Shown one piece after another: positions 16,577 through 23,984 of a stretch of 33,112 nucleotides of DNA. The stretch covers positions 1 to 33,112 of the forward strand of contig CAZOOA010000029.1 in assembly GCA_964581355.1 (NCBI GenBank). Reading direction: 5' to 3'. Source of the DNA: CAZOOA01 sp964581355. GTDB lineage: Bacteria > Bacillota > Dethiobacteria > DTU022 > UBA8154. Positions within the stretch are counted from its first letter, which is position 1, and the number at the start of each line of letters is the position of its first letter. The translations under genes were made by a program, and so were the position numbers. The notes beneath the pieces were generated by a model. That model saw nothing but the letters and a program-made list of their open reading frames with translations, was not told the origin of the DNA and made no database searches.

Positions 16577-16891
16577 ATGAGCAAGAAAAACAAGGTTGTT
16601 TCTTACCCGGGCCAGTCCCGCAAGAAATTCAAGAGAAAAGCCTTGGCCTTTATTATCAGCCTGTGTATCGTTGTCGCTTTTGTTCTTTACATGGGACAGG
16701 TTATTGCGTACTGGCAGGCAAAAAGCGAACTTCGTGTTCTTGAACAAAAACAGGAAGAACTAAAGGCGGAAAGTGAAGCATTGCGCGAAGAGATGGTTTT
16801 GCTCCAGGATGAGGAATATATTGAGATCAAGGCCAGGGAAAAGTTGGGATTAATCCGGCCGGGTGAGAAAATTTTCAAAGTGGTCGATTAA
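16577..16891 (+). CDS. divIC: DivIC/FtsL-family septum formation protein
   Basis: Single-pass cell-division protein of 104 residues. A short basic cytoplasmic N-terminus (KKFKRKA) precedes one membrane segment (about 27-47). An extracytoplasmic coiled coil rich in Glu, Leu and Lys (about 52-82) follows, then the DivIC C-terminal motif with AREKLGLIRPGEKIF. It acts in the divisome with DivIB and FtsL to connect septal wall synthesis. Position after yabP-yabQ is that of B. subtilis divIC. The SD before ATG 16577 is weak (AAAGTAGG). A promoter for the next gene begins right after its stop. Confidence 0.95.
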   Translation: MSKKNKVVSYPGQSRKKFKRKALAFIISLCIVVAFVLYMGQVIAYWQAKSELRVLEQKQEELKAESEALREEMVLLQDEEYIEIKAREKLGLIRPGEKIFKVVD

Positions 16892-16905
16892 TGTTCAATG
16901 TTTAA

Positions 16906-16945
16906 TTGACAATCCGGTCCGGTTGGGTATATCCTATTATATACC
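16906..16945 (+). promoter_or_regulatory. Promoter with overlapping palindrome before S1-domain gene
   Basis: A perfect -35 TTGACA (16906-16911) is followed, after 16 bp, by TATATC (16928-16933). A perfect inverted repeat GGTATAT-CCTATT-ATATACC (16926-16945) covers the -10 region, where a repressor would act. The -10 itself is only a 4/6 match. Confidence 0.5.
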
Positions 16946-16980
16946 ATTAACTTATTCTTAAAGGAGGAAATTTTTGCAGG

Positions 16981-17409
16981 ATGTCTCAAATTGAAGTTGG
17001 ACAAATTGTGGAAGGGGTGGTAACCGGCATAACCAATTTTGGAGCATTTGTTTTATTGCCCAATGGTGAAACAGGCCTGGTACACATTTCTGAAGTGGCT
17101 GACTCCTATGTAAAGGATATTAATGAGCATCTTCAGAAAAAAGACAAGGTAAAGGTGAAAGTCCTCAATGTAAACGGGGACGGGAAGATTGGCCTTTCCA
17201 TCAGGCGAGTTTCCAATGACGGTAAAAAGGACACCCAGCAGCAGCAGCAGCGTAAAGGAACCCGACCCCGTTCAGGGGGAGGCCGCCCGCAAGGTGGAGT
17301 CAAGGTTTCTTTTGAAGACAGGCTGAGCAAGTTCATGAAAGAAAGCGATGAGAGACAACAGGACTTGAAACGTCATACTGAATCCAAGCGAGGTGGACGG
17401 AACGAATAA
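16981..17409 (+). CDS. S1-domain RNA-binding protein (YabR-like)
   Basis: Protein of 142 residues with one S1 RNA-binding domain at residues 1-74 (GQIVEGVVTGITNFGAFVLL, then GLVHISEVADSYV and VKVKVLNVNGDGKIGLSIR). A flexible basic tail follows with a poly-Gln run (QQQQQ near residue 84) and Arg/Gly-rich sequence. It corresponds to YabR downstream of divIC in Firmicutes, whose exact role is unsettled; binding to RNA or ribosomes is expected. The ATG at 16981 follows AAGGAGGA with a long gap of 12 bp. It has its own promoter and palindrome, and a terminator lies 100 bp downstream. Confidence 0.92.
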   Translation: MSQIEVGQIVEGVVTGITNFGAFVLLPNGETGLVHISEVADSYVKDINEHLQKKDKVKVKVLNVNGDGKIGLSIRRVSNDGKKDTQQQQQRKGTRPRSGGGRPQGGVKVSFEDRLSKFMKESDERQQDLKRHTESKRGGRNE

Positions 17410-17432
17410 ATGCTGGAGGTCTAATCATAGAT

Positions 17433-17481
17433 TGCCAGGCACAACAGGATCCAGGTGATAAACTGGATGACTGTGCAGGCA
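17433..17481 (+). other. Long imperfect hairpin downstream of S1-domain gene
   Basis: Three nested arms can pair: TGCC/GGCA (17433-17436, 17478-17481), GCACA/TGTGC (17439-17443, 17472-17476) and ATCCAG/CTGGAT (17449-17454, 17463-17468). It has no T-tract and sits about 30 bp before the true terminator. Confidence 0.4.
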
Positions 17482-17510
17482 TGTTTCATCGTGTACTGGA
17501 AAGGATCAGT

Positions 17511-17548
17511 CAAGGCACCCTGTATTAGGAGGTGCCTTGTTTCTATCT
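17511..17548 (+). terminator. Rho-independent terminator after S1-domain gene
   Basis: A perfect 9-bp stem CAAGGCACC/GGTGCCTTG (17511-17519, 17531-17539) with an 11-nt loop, followed by a T-rich run broken by C and A. Confidence 0.7.
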
Positions 17549-17593
17549 TAATCGATTCTACCTGAATCAATATGTAACTTAACGGGAGGCGCA

Positions 17594-18574
17594 ATGAGCA
17601 AAAAAATCGGAGTTCTTGACCTGGGAAGTAATTCTCTGCGGCTAATGGTGGCGGCAGTTGAGCAGGGGAGGATCATTCCAGTTCGGCGGGAGTTAAGGGA
17701 AACCCGGTTGGGGCAGGGGCTAAAGCCGGGGGAGTCCCTTTGCCCGGAAGCCAGCAGGCGGACGCTGGAAGCGTTGGCAGAACTGAAAAGCATTGCCGGG
17801 GAGGAGCATGTTGCCGAAGGAATGCTGGTTGCTACCAGTGCGGTCCGCGAAGCCTCGGACGGTCAGGTATTTCTGGAGCAAGCCGCCCGGCATTTTCCCT
17901 TCCCTGCACGTTTGCTTACAGCCCGGGAAGAAGCTTGTTTTGGCTTTCAAGGGGCTGTCCAGGCTTTGGAGTTGCAAAATGGCCTGGTAGTCGATCTGGG
18001 AGGCCGGAGTACCGAACTGTCCTGGCAGGAGGCTTCTGGCGAGAAAAGATTTATTTTTCTCAGTATTCCCCTGGGTGCAGTCAGGCTGTATGAAGAATTC
18101 GAACGGGGTTCCGGGCCTGAAAGTGTTCAATTAGGCCTGGTTATGGAGAAAGTGCGGGGAGTCCTGGAAAAAGAGTTTGGCCGCGCAGCTGTGCCTTTCC
18201 CCCCGGAACCGGGACTTCCACTGGTAGGCCTGGGAGGGACCATTACCACCCTGGCAGCGCTGGATTGTGACTTGACAGCATATGACCCGCAGCGAGTGCA
18301 CGGGCATACCATTTCCAGGGCTGTTGTCCAGCAGTGGATTAAGAGGCTCCAGGGCCGTTCTTTAAACGAAATCCAGCATTTGCTTTCCTTTGCTCCCCGG
18401 CGGGCTGATATCTTTCCCTCCGGGGTGGCGGCCTGGCTGTCCATCCTGGACTTTTGCCAGCGGCAAAGCGTTATTGTGTCTGAAGAAGGCCTGCTCTGGG
18501 GTGTGCTGGAGAGCCTGGCGGAACAAGCAATCAGTTGTAACGGGACGGTACAGGATAAAAAAACCAGGTTGTGA
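17594..18574 (+). CDS. Ppx/GppA-family phosphatase
   Basis: Member of the exopolyphosphatase/pppGpp phosphohydrolase family in the ASKHA fold, 326 residues, which is the short form lacking the C-terminal HD-like domain. Motifs are GVLDLGSNSLRLMVA (5-19, phosphate 1), an EEACFGFQGA segment around 118, VVDLGGRSTEL (phosphate 2) and GLGGTITTLAAL (about 212). The second phosphate loop reads GGRST where the family usually has GGGST, a possible change in activity. It releases phosphate from polyphosphate or converts pppGpp to ppGpp; which one cannot be read here. GGGAGG lies 5 bp before ATG 17594. The following gene is convergent. Confidence 0.9.
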   Translation: MSKKIGVLDLGSNSLRLMVAAVEQGRIIPVRRELRETRLGQGLKPGESLCPEASRRTLEALAELKSIAGEEHVAEGMLVATSAVREASDGQVFLEQAARHFPFPARLLTAREEACFGFQGAVQALELQNGLVVDLGGRSTELSWQEASGEKRFIFLSIPLGAVRLYEEFERGSGPESVQLGLVMEKVRGVLEKEFGRAAVPFPPEPGLPLVGLGGTITTLAALDCDLTAYDPQRVHGHTISRAVVQQWIKRLQGRSLNEIQHLLSFAPRRADIFPSGVAAWLSILDFCQRQSVIVSEEGLLWGVLESLAEQAISCNGTVQDKKTRL

Positions 18575-18597
18575 TCGAGTCTTTACAGATTTTGAGT

Positions 18598-19017
18598 TCA
18601 ACCTGCTGACCGGGGCAAAAGAGCGTACGTTCCGATCCCGATAGCGACTATTTCGCTGGACTTGTTTTTAATTTCAATGGTGCTGACCCCGATTTTTCGT
18701 CCTTTTTTGATCACCTTCCCGGTAGCGGTGATTTCTTCCTGGTCTATGGTGACCGGGTTCAGATAGTTTATTTTCAATTCCACGGTGCTGATGGTTTCAC
18801 TGGCCAGGTCCATCTGCTTAAAAAAAGCTACAGCCCCGGCTGCATCCAGCAGCGAGGCAACCGCCCCCCCGTGCATGACGGAGAATACCTGTTCCAGTTC
18901 CGGTTTAAAAGGCAGGTATAGTTCGGCAAAGCCTTCTTCCAGTTTTCTAATTTTCAGGCCCAAAAGGCTCCAGTATGGAGATGATTCCAGGATACGGGCC
19001 AATTCTTTGGCGTTCAT
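18598..19017 (-). CDS. PaaI-type hotdog-fold thioesterase
   Basis: The only minus-strand protein gene in the window, 139 residues. It has the hotdog thioesterase signature VMHGGAVASLLDAAGAVAFF (about residues 47-66), where the HGG turn and the following Asp form the active site. The N-terminal NAKELARILESSPYWSLLG and the C-terminal ISTVELKINYLNPV are typical of the PaaI/YbgC-like family that hydrolyses acyl- or aryl-CoA. The start has AAGGA 5 bp upstream (19027-19023). It converges with the Ppx/GppA gene (23-bp gap) and diverges from HU. Its presence interrupts the otherwise co-directional sporulation block, which suggests insertion. Confidence 0.9.
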   Translation of the reverse strand: MNAKELARILESSPYWSLLGLKIRKLEEGFAELYLPFKPELEQVFSVMHGGAVASLLDAAGAVAFFKQMDLASETISTVELKINYLNPVTIDQEEITATGKVIKKGRKIGVSTIEIKNKSSEIVAIGIGTYALLPRSAG

Positions 19018-19243
19018 TTTTTTCCTTCACCCCTTGCAAAAATTACAATATTGTTATATTCTTTATGAGTAGCAGGATTCCTGTTAAATTGCCCGGATTA
19101 AGGGAAAGATATCTTCATACTTGTATCAATCCATGTATGAAAACGAAAAAAGCCGGAAAAATAATAAAAATGCAAAGAACAAAAAGGATAATGTTACCTT
19201 TCGTCGAAATTATATGAAATATTACTTTGAAAGGGTGATGTTC

Positions 19244-19525
19244 GTGGCTACAGGAAAAACGGAAATGGTCAAGATTATTTCAGACAAAACAGGTATCTCG
19301 CAAAAGCAGGTTTCCGAATGCCTCAATGCTTTTACGGAAACAGTGACCGAGAAACTGGCCGAAGGTGATAAGATTCAGCTCACCGGCTTCGGCACTTTCA
19401 TGACACGGAAGAGGGAAAGCAGGGAAGGAAGAAACCCTGGCACCGGGGAGAAGATTACGATTCCAGCGGGCGTAACTCCTGTCTTCAAGGCCGGCAAAGT
19501 GTTGAAAGAAAAAGTAAACGGCTAA
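19244..19525 (+). CDS. hup: HU-family DNA-binding protein
   Basis: Histone-like nucleoid protein of 93 residues, which dimerises and bends DNA. Helical N-terminal part (KTEMVKIISDKTGISQKQV), then GDKIQLTGFGTFMTRKRESR and the DNA-binding arm RNPGTGEKITIPAG, ending VFKAGKVLKEKVNG. I chose GTG 19244 since it gives the normal family length and has AAGGGTG 6 bp upstream; the frame upstream to 19121 is Lys/Asn-rich and unlike HU. ATG 19238 is too close to the SD. In related Clostridia HU usually sits beside mazG and rqcP; here it is about 5 kb away. A strong terminator follows at 19633. Confidence 0.95.
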   Translation: MATGKTEMVKIISDKTGISQKQVSECLNAFTETVTEKLAEGDKIQLTGFGTFMTRKRESREGRNPGTGEKITIPAGVTPVFKAGKVLKEKVNG

Positions 19526-19881
19526 ACTCAACTATATAACTATATAAATGGTGAGGGGCCAGCCAGCGTTAAACTGGGCTTGCTTGACAGGCTGCAGTAG
19601 TTGGTTGGTTTACATAGTCTTTTTTTGCCAGGCACCCTGGATCAGGGTGTTTTTTTTTGCCCGGATCAACCCAATCCCCGGAAGTTGTGGGGTCGGCTCC
19701 GGAGCTACGGGAGTGCAGCGGAGAACCGCCAGGGAAAGCGCCAGAACCGTCCCCCTGCTTCCGGGAAATGCGCCAGGGATTAAAGGATATTTTGAAAAAA
19801 AAGCGAAAAGTATAGAATCCGGGTGCATCAGCACAGCAAGTCCCGGCTGATGGATTTTGGTTCATTAAAGGAGGAATTCAG
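19526..19881. other. Intergenic region between HU and ttdA
   Basis: About 355 bp. Besides the terminator (19633-19658), the segment 19660-19790 is much more GC-rich than its flanks. It includes a small hairpin GCGG-AGAA-CCGC (about 19718-19729) and the word CCAGAACCGTCCCCCTG (19741-19757), which I associate with repeated sequences of Peptococcaceae-like genomes. No promoter for ttdA could be assigned. Overlapping ORFs on both strands lack SD and are rejected. Confidence 0.45.
19633..19658 (+). terminator. Strong Rho-independent terminator after HU
   Basis: A perfect 7-bp stem CACCCTG/CAGGGTG (19633-19639, 19643-19649) with loop GAT, followed by nine T (19650-19658). It lies about 107 bp past the HU stop. 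Confidence 0.9.
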
Positions 19882-20781
19882 TTGACAGGACAGGAAGAGG
19901 GAAGACAGGCGGTAGTAGAGCTTATGGCCAGGTTTACAGCTGTGGTGGGCAAGCAGCTTCCAGACGATGTGCTGGATAAACTGAAAGCATTAAGAGAACA
20001 GGAGGAGCAACAGCTCTCCAGGGTAGTTTATGACTCTATGTTTGAAAACCTGGAAAAGGCGCTGGAACTGGATCGGCCGGCCTGCCAGGATACAGGAGTC
20101 ATCAATTATTTTGTAAAGGCCGGGACGAATTTTCCCCTCCTGGCCCAGATGGAAAATATTTTGGTGGAAGCTGTCCGGTTGGCCACAGTTGAGGCTCCGC
20201 TCAGGCATAATGCTGTTCAGATTTTTGACGAGATAAATACAGGGGACAATACCGGGGAAAGGGCTCCTTTTGTCCACTGGGAGATTGTCGATGATGGCGA
20301 CCAGGTTGAACTCGAGGTTTATATGGCAGGGGGCGGGTGCAGCCTCCCGGGACGAGCAATCACCTTTATGCCTTCGGCAGGTTATGAAAGTGTCGTCAGC
20401 TATGTTTTTGATACCATTGTGGACTGGGGAATTAACGCTTGCCCTCCCCTGCTGGTCGGTGTTGGGATCGCCGGTTCAGTAGAAAATGCGGCCCTTTTAT
20501 CCAAGAAGGCGATCTTAAGGCCCATCGGATCTTCCCATCCCAACCCCAAGGGGGCAGAAATGGAACAGAGGCTGGAAAAAGGGCTGAATGAGCTGGGTCT
20601 GGGTCCTCAGGGTCTTGCCGGGAACTCTTCTGTGCTGGGAGTTCACGTGGAGTCTGCGGCCAGGCATCCTTCGACCATCTCTGTGGCGATTAATATTGGC
20701 TGCTGGGCCCACCGGAGAGGGACCATCCGGATTAACAGTGACCTGTCATACGAAATCATTTCCCACCGGGAGGTAACATGA
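19882..20781 (+). CDS. ttdA: L(+)-tartrate dehydratase / class I fumarase-type hydro-lyase, alpha subunit
   Basis: Catalytic [4Fe-4S] subunit of a two-subunit class I hydro-lyase (299 residues), which removes water from L-tartrate to give oxaloacetate, or interconverts malate and fumarate. The three cluster cysteines are C68 (PACQDTG), C153 (GGGCSLPGR) and C187 (NACPPLLVGVG). From memory, long stretches such as KAILRPIGSSHPNPK, GPQGLAGNSSV and VESAARHPSTI match E. coli TtdA closely. The length is also that of TtdA (about 300). That favours the tartrate dehydratase branch over generic fumarase, though in Clostridia such pairs may act as fumarases. TTG start at 19882 with AAAGGAGG 7 bp upstream. 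The beta subunit overlaps by four bases. Confidence 0.9.
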   Translation: MTGQEEGRQAVVELMARFTAVVGKQLPDDVLDKLKALREQEEQQLSRVVYDSMFENLEKALELDRPACQDTGVINYFVKAGTNFPLLAQMENILVEAVRLATVEAPLRHNAVQIFDEINTGDNTGERAPFVHWEIVDDGDQVELEVYMAGGGCSLPGRAITFMPSAGYESVVSYVFDTIVDWGINACPPLLVGVGIAGSVENAALLSKKAILRPIGSSHPNPKGAEMEQRLEKGLNELGLGPQGLAGNSSVLGVHVESAARHPSTISVAINIGCWAHRRGTIRINSDLSYEIISHREVT

Positions 20782-21386
20782 TGAAAAAAAACCTGAAGAC
20801 ACCCCTGAATAATGCTGATCTTGCAGAAATACGCATCGGTGATCTGCTGTACCTGGATGGACACATGATCACCTGTCGTGATATCGCCCACCGCCGGCTG
20901 ATTGAACGAGGTATGGAGCTGCCGGTCAATTTACAAGGGTTGGCCATTTTCCATGCGGGACCTATTGTCAAACAGGATGGCGCCGGCTATGAAATGATTT
21001 CTATCGGGCCCACTACCAGTATGAGGATGGAAAAATACGAGCAGGAATTTATTGAGCGTACCGGGGTGAAACTGGTAATAGGAAAAGGCGGCATGGGAGC
21101 CAAAACGGCTCAGGCCTGCAGGGAACATAAAGCGCTGCACTGCGTTTTCCCGGGAGGCTGTGCCGTGCTGGCTGCAACCCAGGTGGAGGAAATTGAAGGT
21201 GTACAATGGGCAGAACTGGGTATGCCGGAATCGCTGTGGATCTGTAGGGTTAAGGGATTTGGCCCGCTGATTGTCTCCATTGACACGGAAGGTAATAACC
21301 TTTTTGCGGACAATAAAGCCCTGTACAATGATCGCAAGGAGCGCAGTGTAGCAGAAATTTCCAAACACGTTGGTTTTATCAAATAA
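20778..21386 (+). CDS. ttdB: L(+)-tartrate dehydratase / class I fumarase-type hydro-lyase, beta subunit
   Basis: Second subunit (202 residues) of the iron-sulfur hydro-lyase, which completes the active site with the alpha subunit. Family motifs are the swivelling-domain segments YLDGHMITCRDIAHRRLIE (26-44), FHAGPIVKQDG, SIGPTTSMRM, GKGGMGAKT and VSIDTEGNNLFADN. They agree with E. coli TtdB as I recall it, including the CRD and GPTTSMRM segments. Translation is coupled to ttdA (ATGA overlap, SD GGGAGG inside ttdA). A second ATG follows directly. No dedicated transporter or TtdR-type regulator is adjacent, so the physiological substrate is open. Confidence 0.9.
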   Translation: MMKKNLKTPLNNADLAEIRIGDLLYLDGHMITCRDIAHRRLIERGMELPVNLQGLAIFHAGPIVKQDGAGYEMISIGPTTSMRMEKYEQEFIERTGVKLVIGKGGMGAKTAQACREHKALHCVFPGGCAVLAATQVEEIEGVQWAELGMPESLWICRVKGFGPLIVSIDTEGNNLFADNKALYNDRKERSVAEISKHVGFIK

Positions 21387-21450
21387 GACCTTCAACCTGG
21401 ACGAGCCAGAAACATAATTATTTTCAGTGCAGTTGTGCTGTGCGATAGAA

Positions 21451-21557
21451 TTTTTGCCAAAAATGCGCAAGACTTCACTGTTAAGGGCCTAACCACTTCA
21501 AGCCTGTGGTCGTGGTTAGGTCCCGGAGCTGGCCTTGTTTATCCTTCGATCGACAAG
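21451..21557 (+). repeat. Element A: structured sequence upstream of spoIIE, related to element B
   Basis: The block GCGCAAGACTT (21465-21475), six variable bases and TAAGGGCCT (21482-21490) is followed by a stem GGGCCTAACCAC/GTGGTTAGG(T)CCC (21485-21496, 21512-21524, one bulged T). A second possible stem CTTGT/ACAAG closes around TATCCTTCGATC. The same block with identical spacing, then a different stem and TATCCTTC, appears after spoIIE (element B). No known RNA family is recognised. Confidence 0.5.
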
Positions 21558-21676
21558 ATCAAAAAAAAATGGCCTGGAGCGGGCTGGAGAAAAAGCCGGT
21601 TTACAAAGCAATTTTGGGTAATTCTTGGCCTGGTGTAGTAATTTTCAGATTAATAAATTTTTCCAGCCCCCCTTTT

Positions 21677-21709
21677 ATGACAGACATTTCCAAGTGAGCC
21701 CGCTATAAT
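21677..21709 (+). promoter_or_regulatory. spoIIE promoter with 21-bp spacer
   Basis: ATGACA (21677-21682, 5/6) and perfect TATAAT (21704-21709) are separated by 21 bp. The B. subtilis spoIIE promoter, which sigma-A uses only with phosphorylated Spo0A, also has near-consensus boxes 21 bp apart. This promoter makes the ATG at 21708 unusable as a start because it lies inside the -10 box. Confidence 0.55.
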
Positions 21710-21779
21710 GAGGAGGAAACGGTTTTTTGCTCCCGTCATTGGCGGGCTTGCTTATTGTCTTAAAAGGGGGTTGTTTTCC

Positions 21780-23984
21780 GTGGAAAAAACAGGGACAGAA
21801 AAATGGCCGTACAACATACCGCTTTGGCGCCGCAAGTTTATTGGGCAGAGTTTTTCACCTCTGATTACGGTATTGCAGTTTTGCAGTCGCCTGGATGGGA
21901 CAGGCTTTTTATGGTTTTTTACCGCTTTTTTTATTGGACGGGCTTCCTTGTTGGGGGAAGTGGCCCCTTTTGCCCTGGTATTTTGGGCCTTGGTCCTTCG
22001 GTTGCGTCCAGAGCGCAAGCTGCCGGTGACCCTGGCGGTTTTGGCAGGGTGGCTGATGATTAATGTCAGCGTCTTCCCTCCCTGGTCGGTACCGGCCAGC
22101 ATGCTGCTTTGGAAAAGCCTTGACTTTGTTTCCAAACGCCTGTTTAAATATGAGCTGCACCTGGCCCTGCTGCTGCCGTTAACCCTGATTGTTTTGCGGG
22201 CACCTTATTTTATCTGGCATCACTTTACAGTGTACGAATTGGCCATTGCCCTGATGGAAATATCCCTGGCGGCATTACTTCCTGTTCTGTTGCAACCTTT
22301 GTTCCAGCTGCCGGGCAGTGGGGAAAAAATCAAGGGCAGGCCTTCTCCGGAAGTGATCGTGGCGGCATTTTTGCTCTTGGGCCTGGTTTTTCTGGGGATG
22401 AATGAAGCCTTGCTAACGGGCCGCGGGGCACTTATGAATATGACTTCCTTTTTCCTCGTGCTGGCTGGCAGCTATCTTTGGGGCCCGCTATGGGGCGTTG
22501 TTGCCGGGTTGGGAATCGGCTTGTGCGCCAGTATCGCCAGGCCTGAACTGCTGGTTTACGCAGGCGTGCTGGGTGCTGCCGGGTTAACCGCAGGGTTGTT
22601 GCGCCATCAGCGCCGGATTATTATCGCCGGCGTTTACCTGGCCTTTTTACGTTTTATGTCCTTTTTTGGCCTGGAAGGTGGCTATGAACTGACCGGGCTC
22701 TGGGAAGAAGTGGCCGTTGTGGCCTTGTTTTTGATTGTGCCCCTGTCTTTCTGGGACAGGCTGCGGGGCTTGATCCGTTACTGGCCCTTCAAGTTGGAAG
22801 AGGATGAACAAATCCGCTTTGCCATGGCCGTCCGGATCAAGGATTTCGCTTCCGTTTTCAAGGAGCTGGCAGCTACCTTTCAGCCGGCCGGGCAGGAAGA
22901 ACTGGTGCAAGCCAGGCGTGATCTTTCCCCCCTGGTCGACTACTTCAGCCGCAGGGTTTGCCGGGCCTGCGAACATTTTCAGCGCTGCTGGAAAAATGAC
23001 TTAAACAACCAGTACAGGCGGGTGCTGTCCATGTTTTCCAACCTCCAGGAGGCAGGCGCATTTTCCGAGCGCATGATCCCCGTCAAGCTCAGGCGCTACT
23101 GCCCCAGGCAGCAGGAAATCGTAAAATCCATGGGGAATATGCAGGAAATATACCGGTTGAACTGTTACTGGCAGGAGAAAATTCAAGACGGGAGGGAGTT
23201 GGTTTCCCAGCAACTACAGGGTATCTCTGCAGTGATGCACGACCTGGCCCAGGAGTTGAAGCTTCAGCCCGAGGATTCTGTGGCACAGGGGGAAGAGACT
23301 GAACCGGAATCGATCCGTTTTTCCATAGAAGCAGGAATTGCCCAGGTAGCCCGTCACGGTTTTAGTGTTTCCGGGGATAGCTACGCCCTGCTACCTTTAA
23401 AAGAAGGCAGGCAGGCTGTGATGTTGAGTGATGGCATGGGTAGCGGTAAAGAGGCGCGCCAGGCCAGCCGGGCTACAGTTAAGCTGATGGAACACCTCTT
23501 GAGGGCAGGATTCCGCCGGGAAATGGTAATCAATACCATCAACACGCTTCTCCGCCTGCGTTATCCGGCTGAACGCTTTGCCACCCTGGACCTGGCCCTG
23601 CTGGACCTGCAGGCAGGGGAAGTTGACCTTTATAAGTTGGGGGCTCCCCCCAGTTTCCTGAAAAAGGGGGACCGGGTAAAAGTAATCGGTTCCGGTGCTC
23701 CGCCCATAGGCATACTGGATGACATTACTGCAGAGAAAAAGCATTTTACCATCGCCGAAGGAGGTATCCTGGTCATGGTTACCGATGGGGTAATCGGCCG
23801 GGAGCCTGAAGACGGTGAGGAAAGTTTTGTGGAGTTGCTCCGGGATATTCGCCACGATCATCCTCAAATTATTGCGGACCGCCTTATTGAGGCAGCCTGC
23901 CGCCGGCGTGCGGAACCGGCCCGGGACGACCTGACAGCCCTGGTTATTCGCCTGCGTAAAATCAATTCCGCCAACCTGCCATAA
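21780..23984 (+). CDS. spoIIE: Stage II sporulation protein E, PP2C phosphatase
   Basis: Membrane phosphatase (734 residues) that dephosphorylates SpoIIAA and so activates sigma-F in the forespore; it also acts at the polar septum. The N-terminal part (about 25-330) has around ten hydrophobic segments. A central cytoplasmic region follows with several cysteines (CRACEHFQRC). The PP2C domain is C-terminal (about 520-730): SGDSYALLPL, MLSDGMGSGKEA (metal site), MVTDGVIGRE and ARDDLTALVI. B. subtilis SpoIIE is 827 residues, so this form is shorter, as in many Clostridia. I start at GTG 21780, with AAAAGGGGG 9 bp upstream and the N-terminus VEK like MEK in B. subtilis; the frame from ATG 21708 would begin inside the promoter. 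Element B ends the transcript. Confidence 0.95.
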   Translation: MEKTGTEKWPYNIPLWRRKFIGQSFSPLITVLQFCSRLDGTGFLWFFTAFFIGRASLLGEVAPFALVFWALVLRLRPERKLPVTLAVLAGWLMINVSVFPPWSVPASMLLWKSLDFVSKRLFKYELHLALLLPLTLIVLRAPYFIWHHFTVYELAIALMEISLAALLPVLLQPLFQLPGSGEKIKGRPSPEVIVAAFLLLGLVFLGMNEALLTGRGALMNMTSFFLVLAGSYLWGPLWGVVAGLGIGLCASIARPELLVYAGVLGAAGLTAGLLRHQRRIIIAGVYLAFLRFMSFFGLEGGYELTGLWEEVAVVALFLIVPLSFWDRLRGLIRYWPFKLEEDEQIRFAMAVRIKDFASVFKELAATFQPAGQEELVQARRDLSPLVDYFSRRVCRACEHFQRCWKNDLNNQYRRVLSMFSNLQEAGAFSERMIPVKLRRYCPRQQEIVKSMGNMQEIYRLNCYWQEKIQDGRELVSQQLQGISAVMHDLAQELKLQPEDSVAQGEETEPESIRFSIEAGIAQVARHGFSVSGDSYALLPLKEGRQAVMLSDGMGSGKEARQASRATVKLMEHLLRAGFRREMVINTINTLLRLRYPAERFATLDLALLDLQAGEVDLYKLGAPPSFLKKGDRVKVIGSGAPPIGILDDITAEKKHFTIAEGGILVMVTDGVIGREPEDGEESFVELLRDIRHDHPQIIADRLIEAACRRRAEPARDDLTALVIRLRKINSANLP

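Larger units (their letters stand above)
21387..21779. other. Intergenic region and leader before spoIIE
   Basis: About 390 bp holding element A (21451-21557), a single Spo0A-box-like site and the spoIIE promoter (21677-21709). The site reads TGTCGAT on the minus strand (21555-21549), 6/7 to the box TGTCGAA, and lies about 120 bp upstream of the promoter. Short frames in this stretch have no SD. Confidence 0.5.

Noticed and set aside
19121..19243. N-terminal extension of HU to 134 residues
   Set aside because: The added part is Lys/Asn-rich, unlike any HU, and the GTG at 19244 has its own SD and gives the family length.
19548..19865. Several frames on both strands between HU and ttdA
   Set aside because: They run through a strong terminator and a GC-rich non-coding segment, with no SD and no familiar composition.
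21451..21557. Element A as a cyclic-di-GMP or T-box riboswitch
   Set aside because: The conserved cores of these classes (GEMM tetraloop receptor words, T-box AGGGTGG) are not present.
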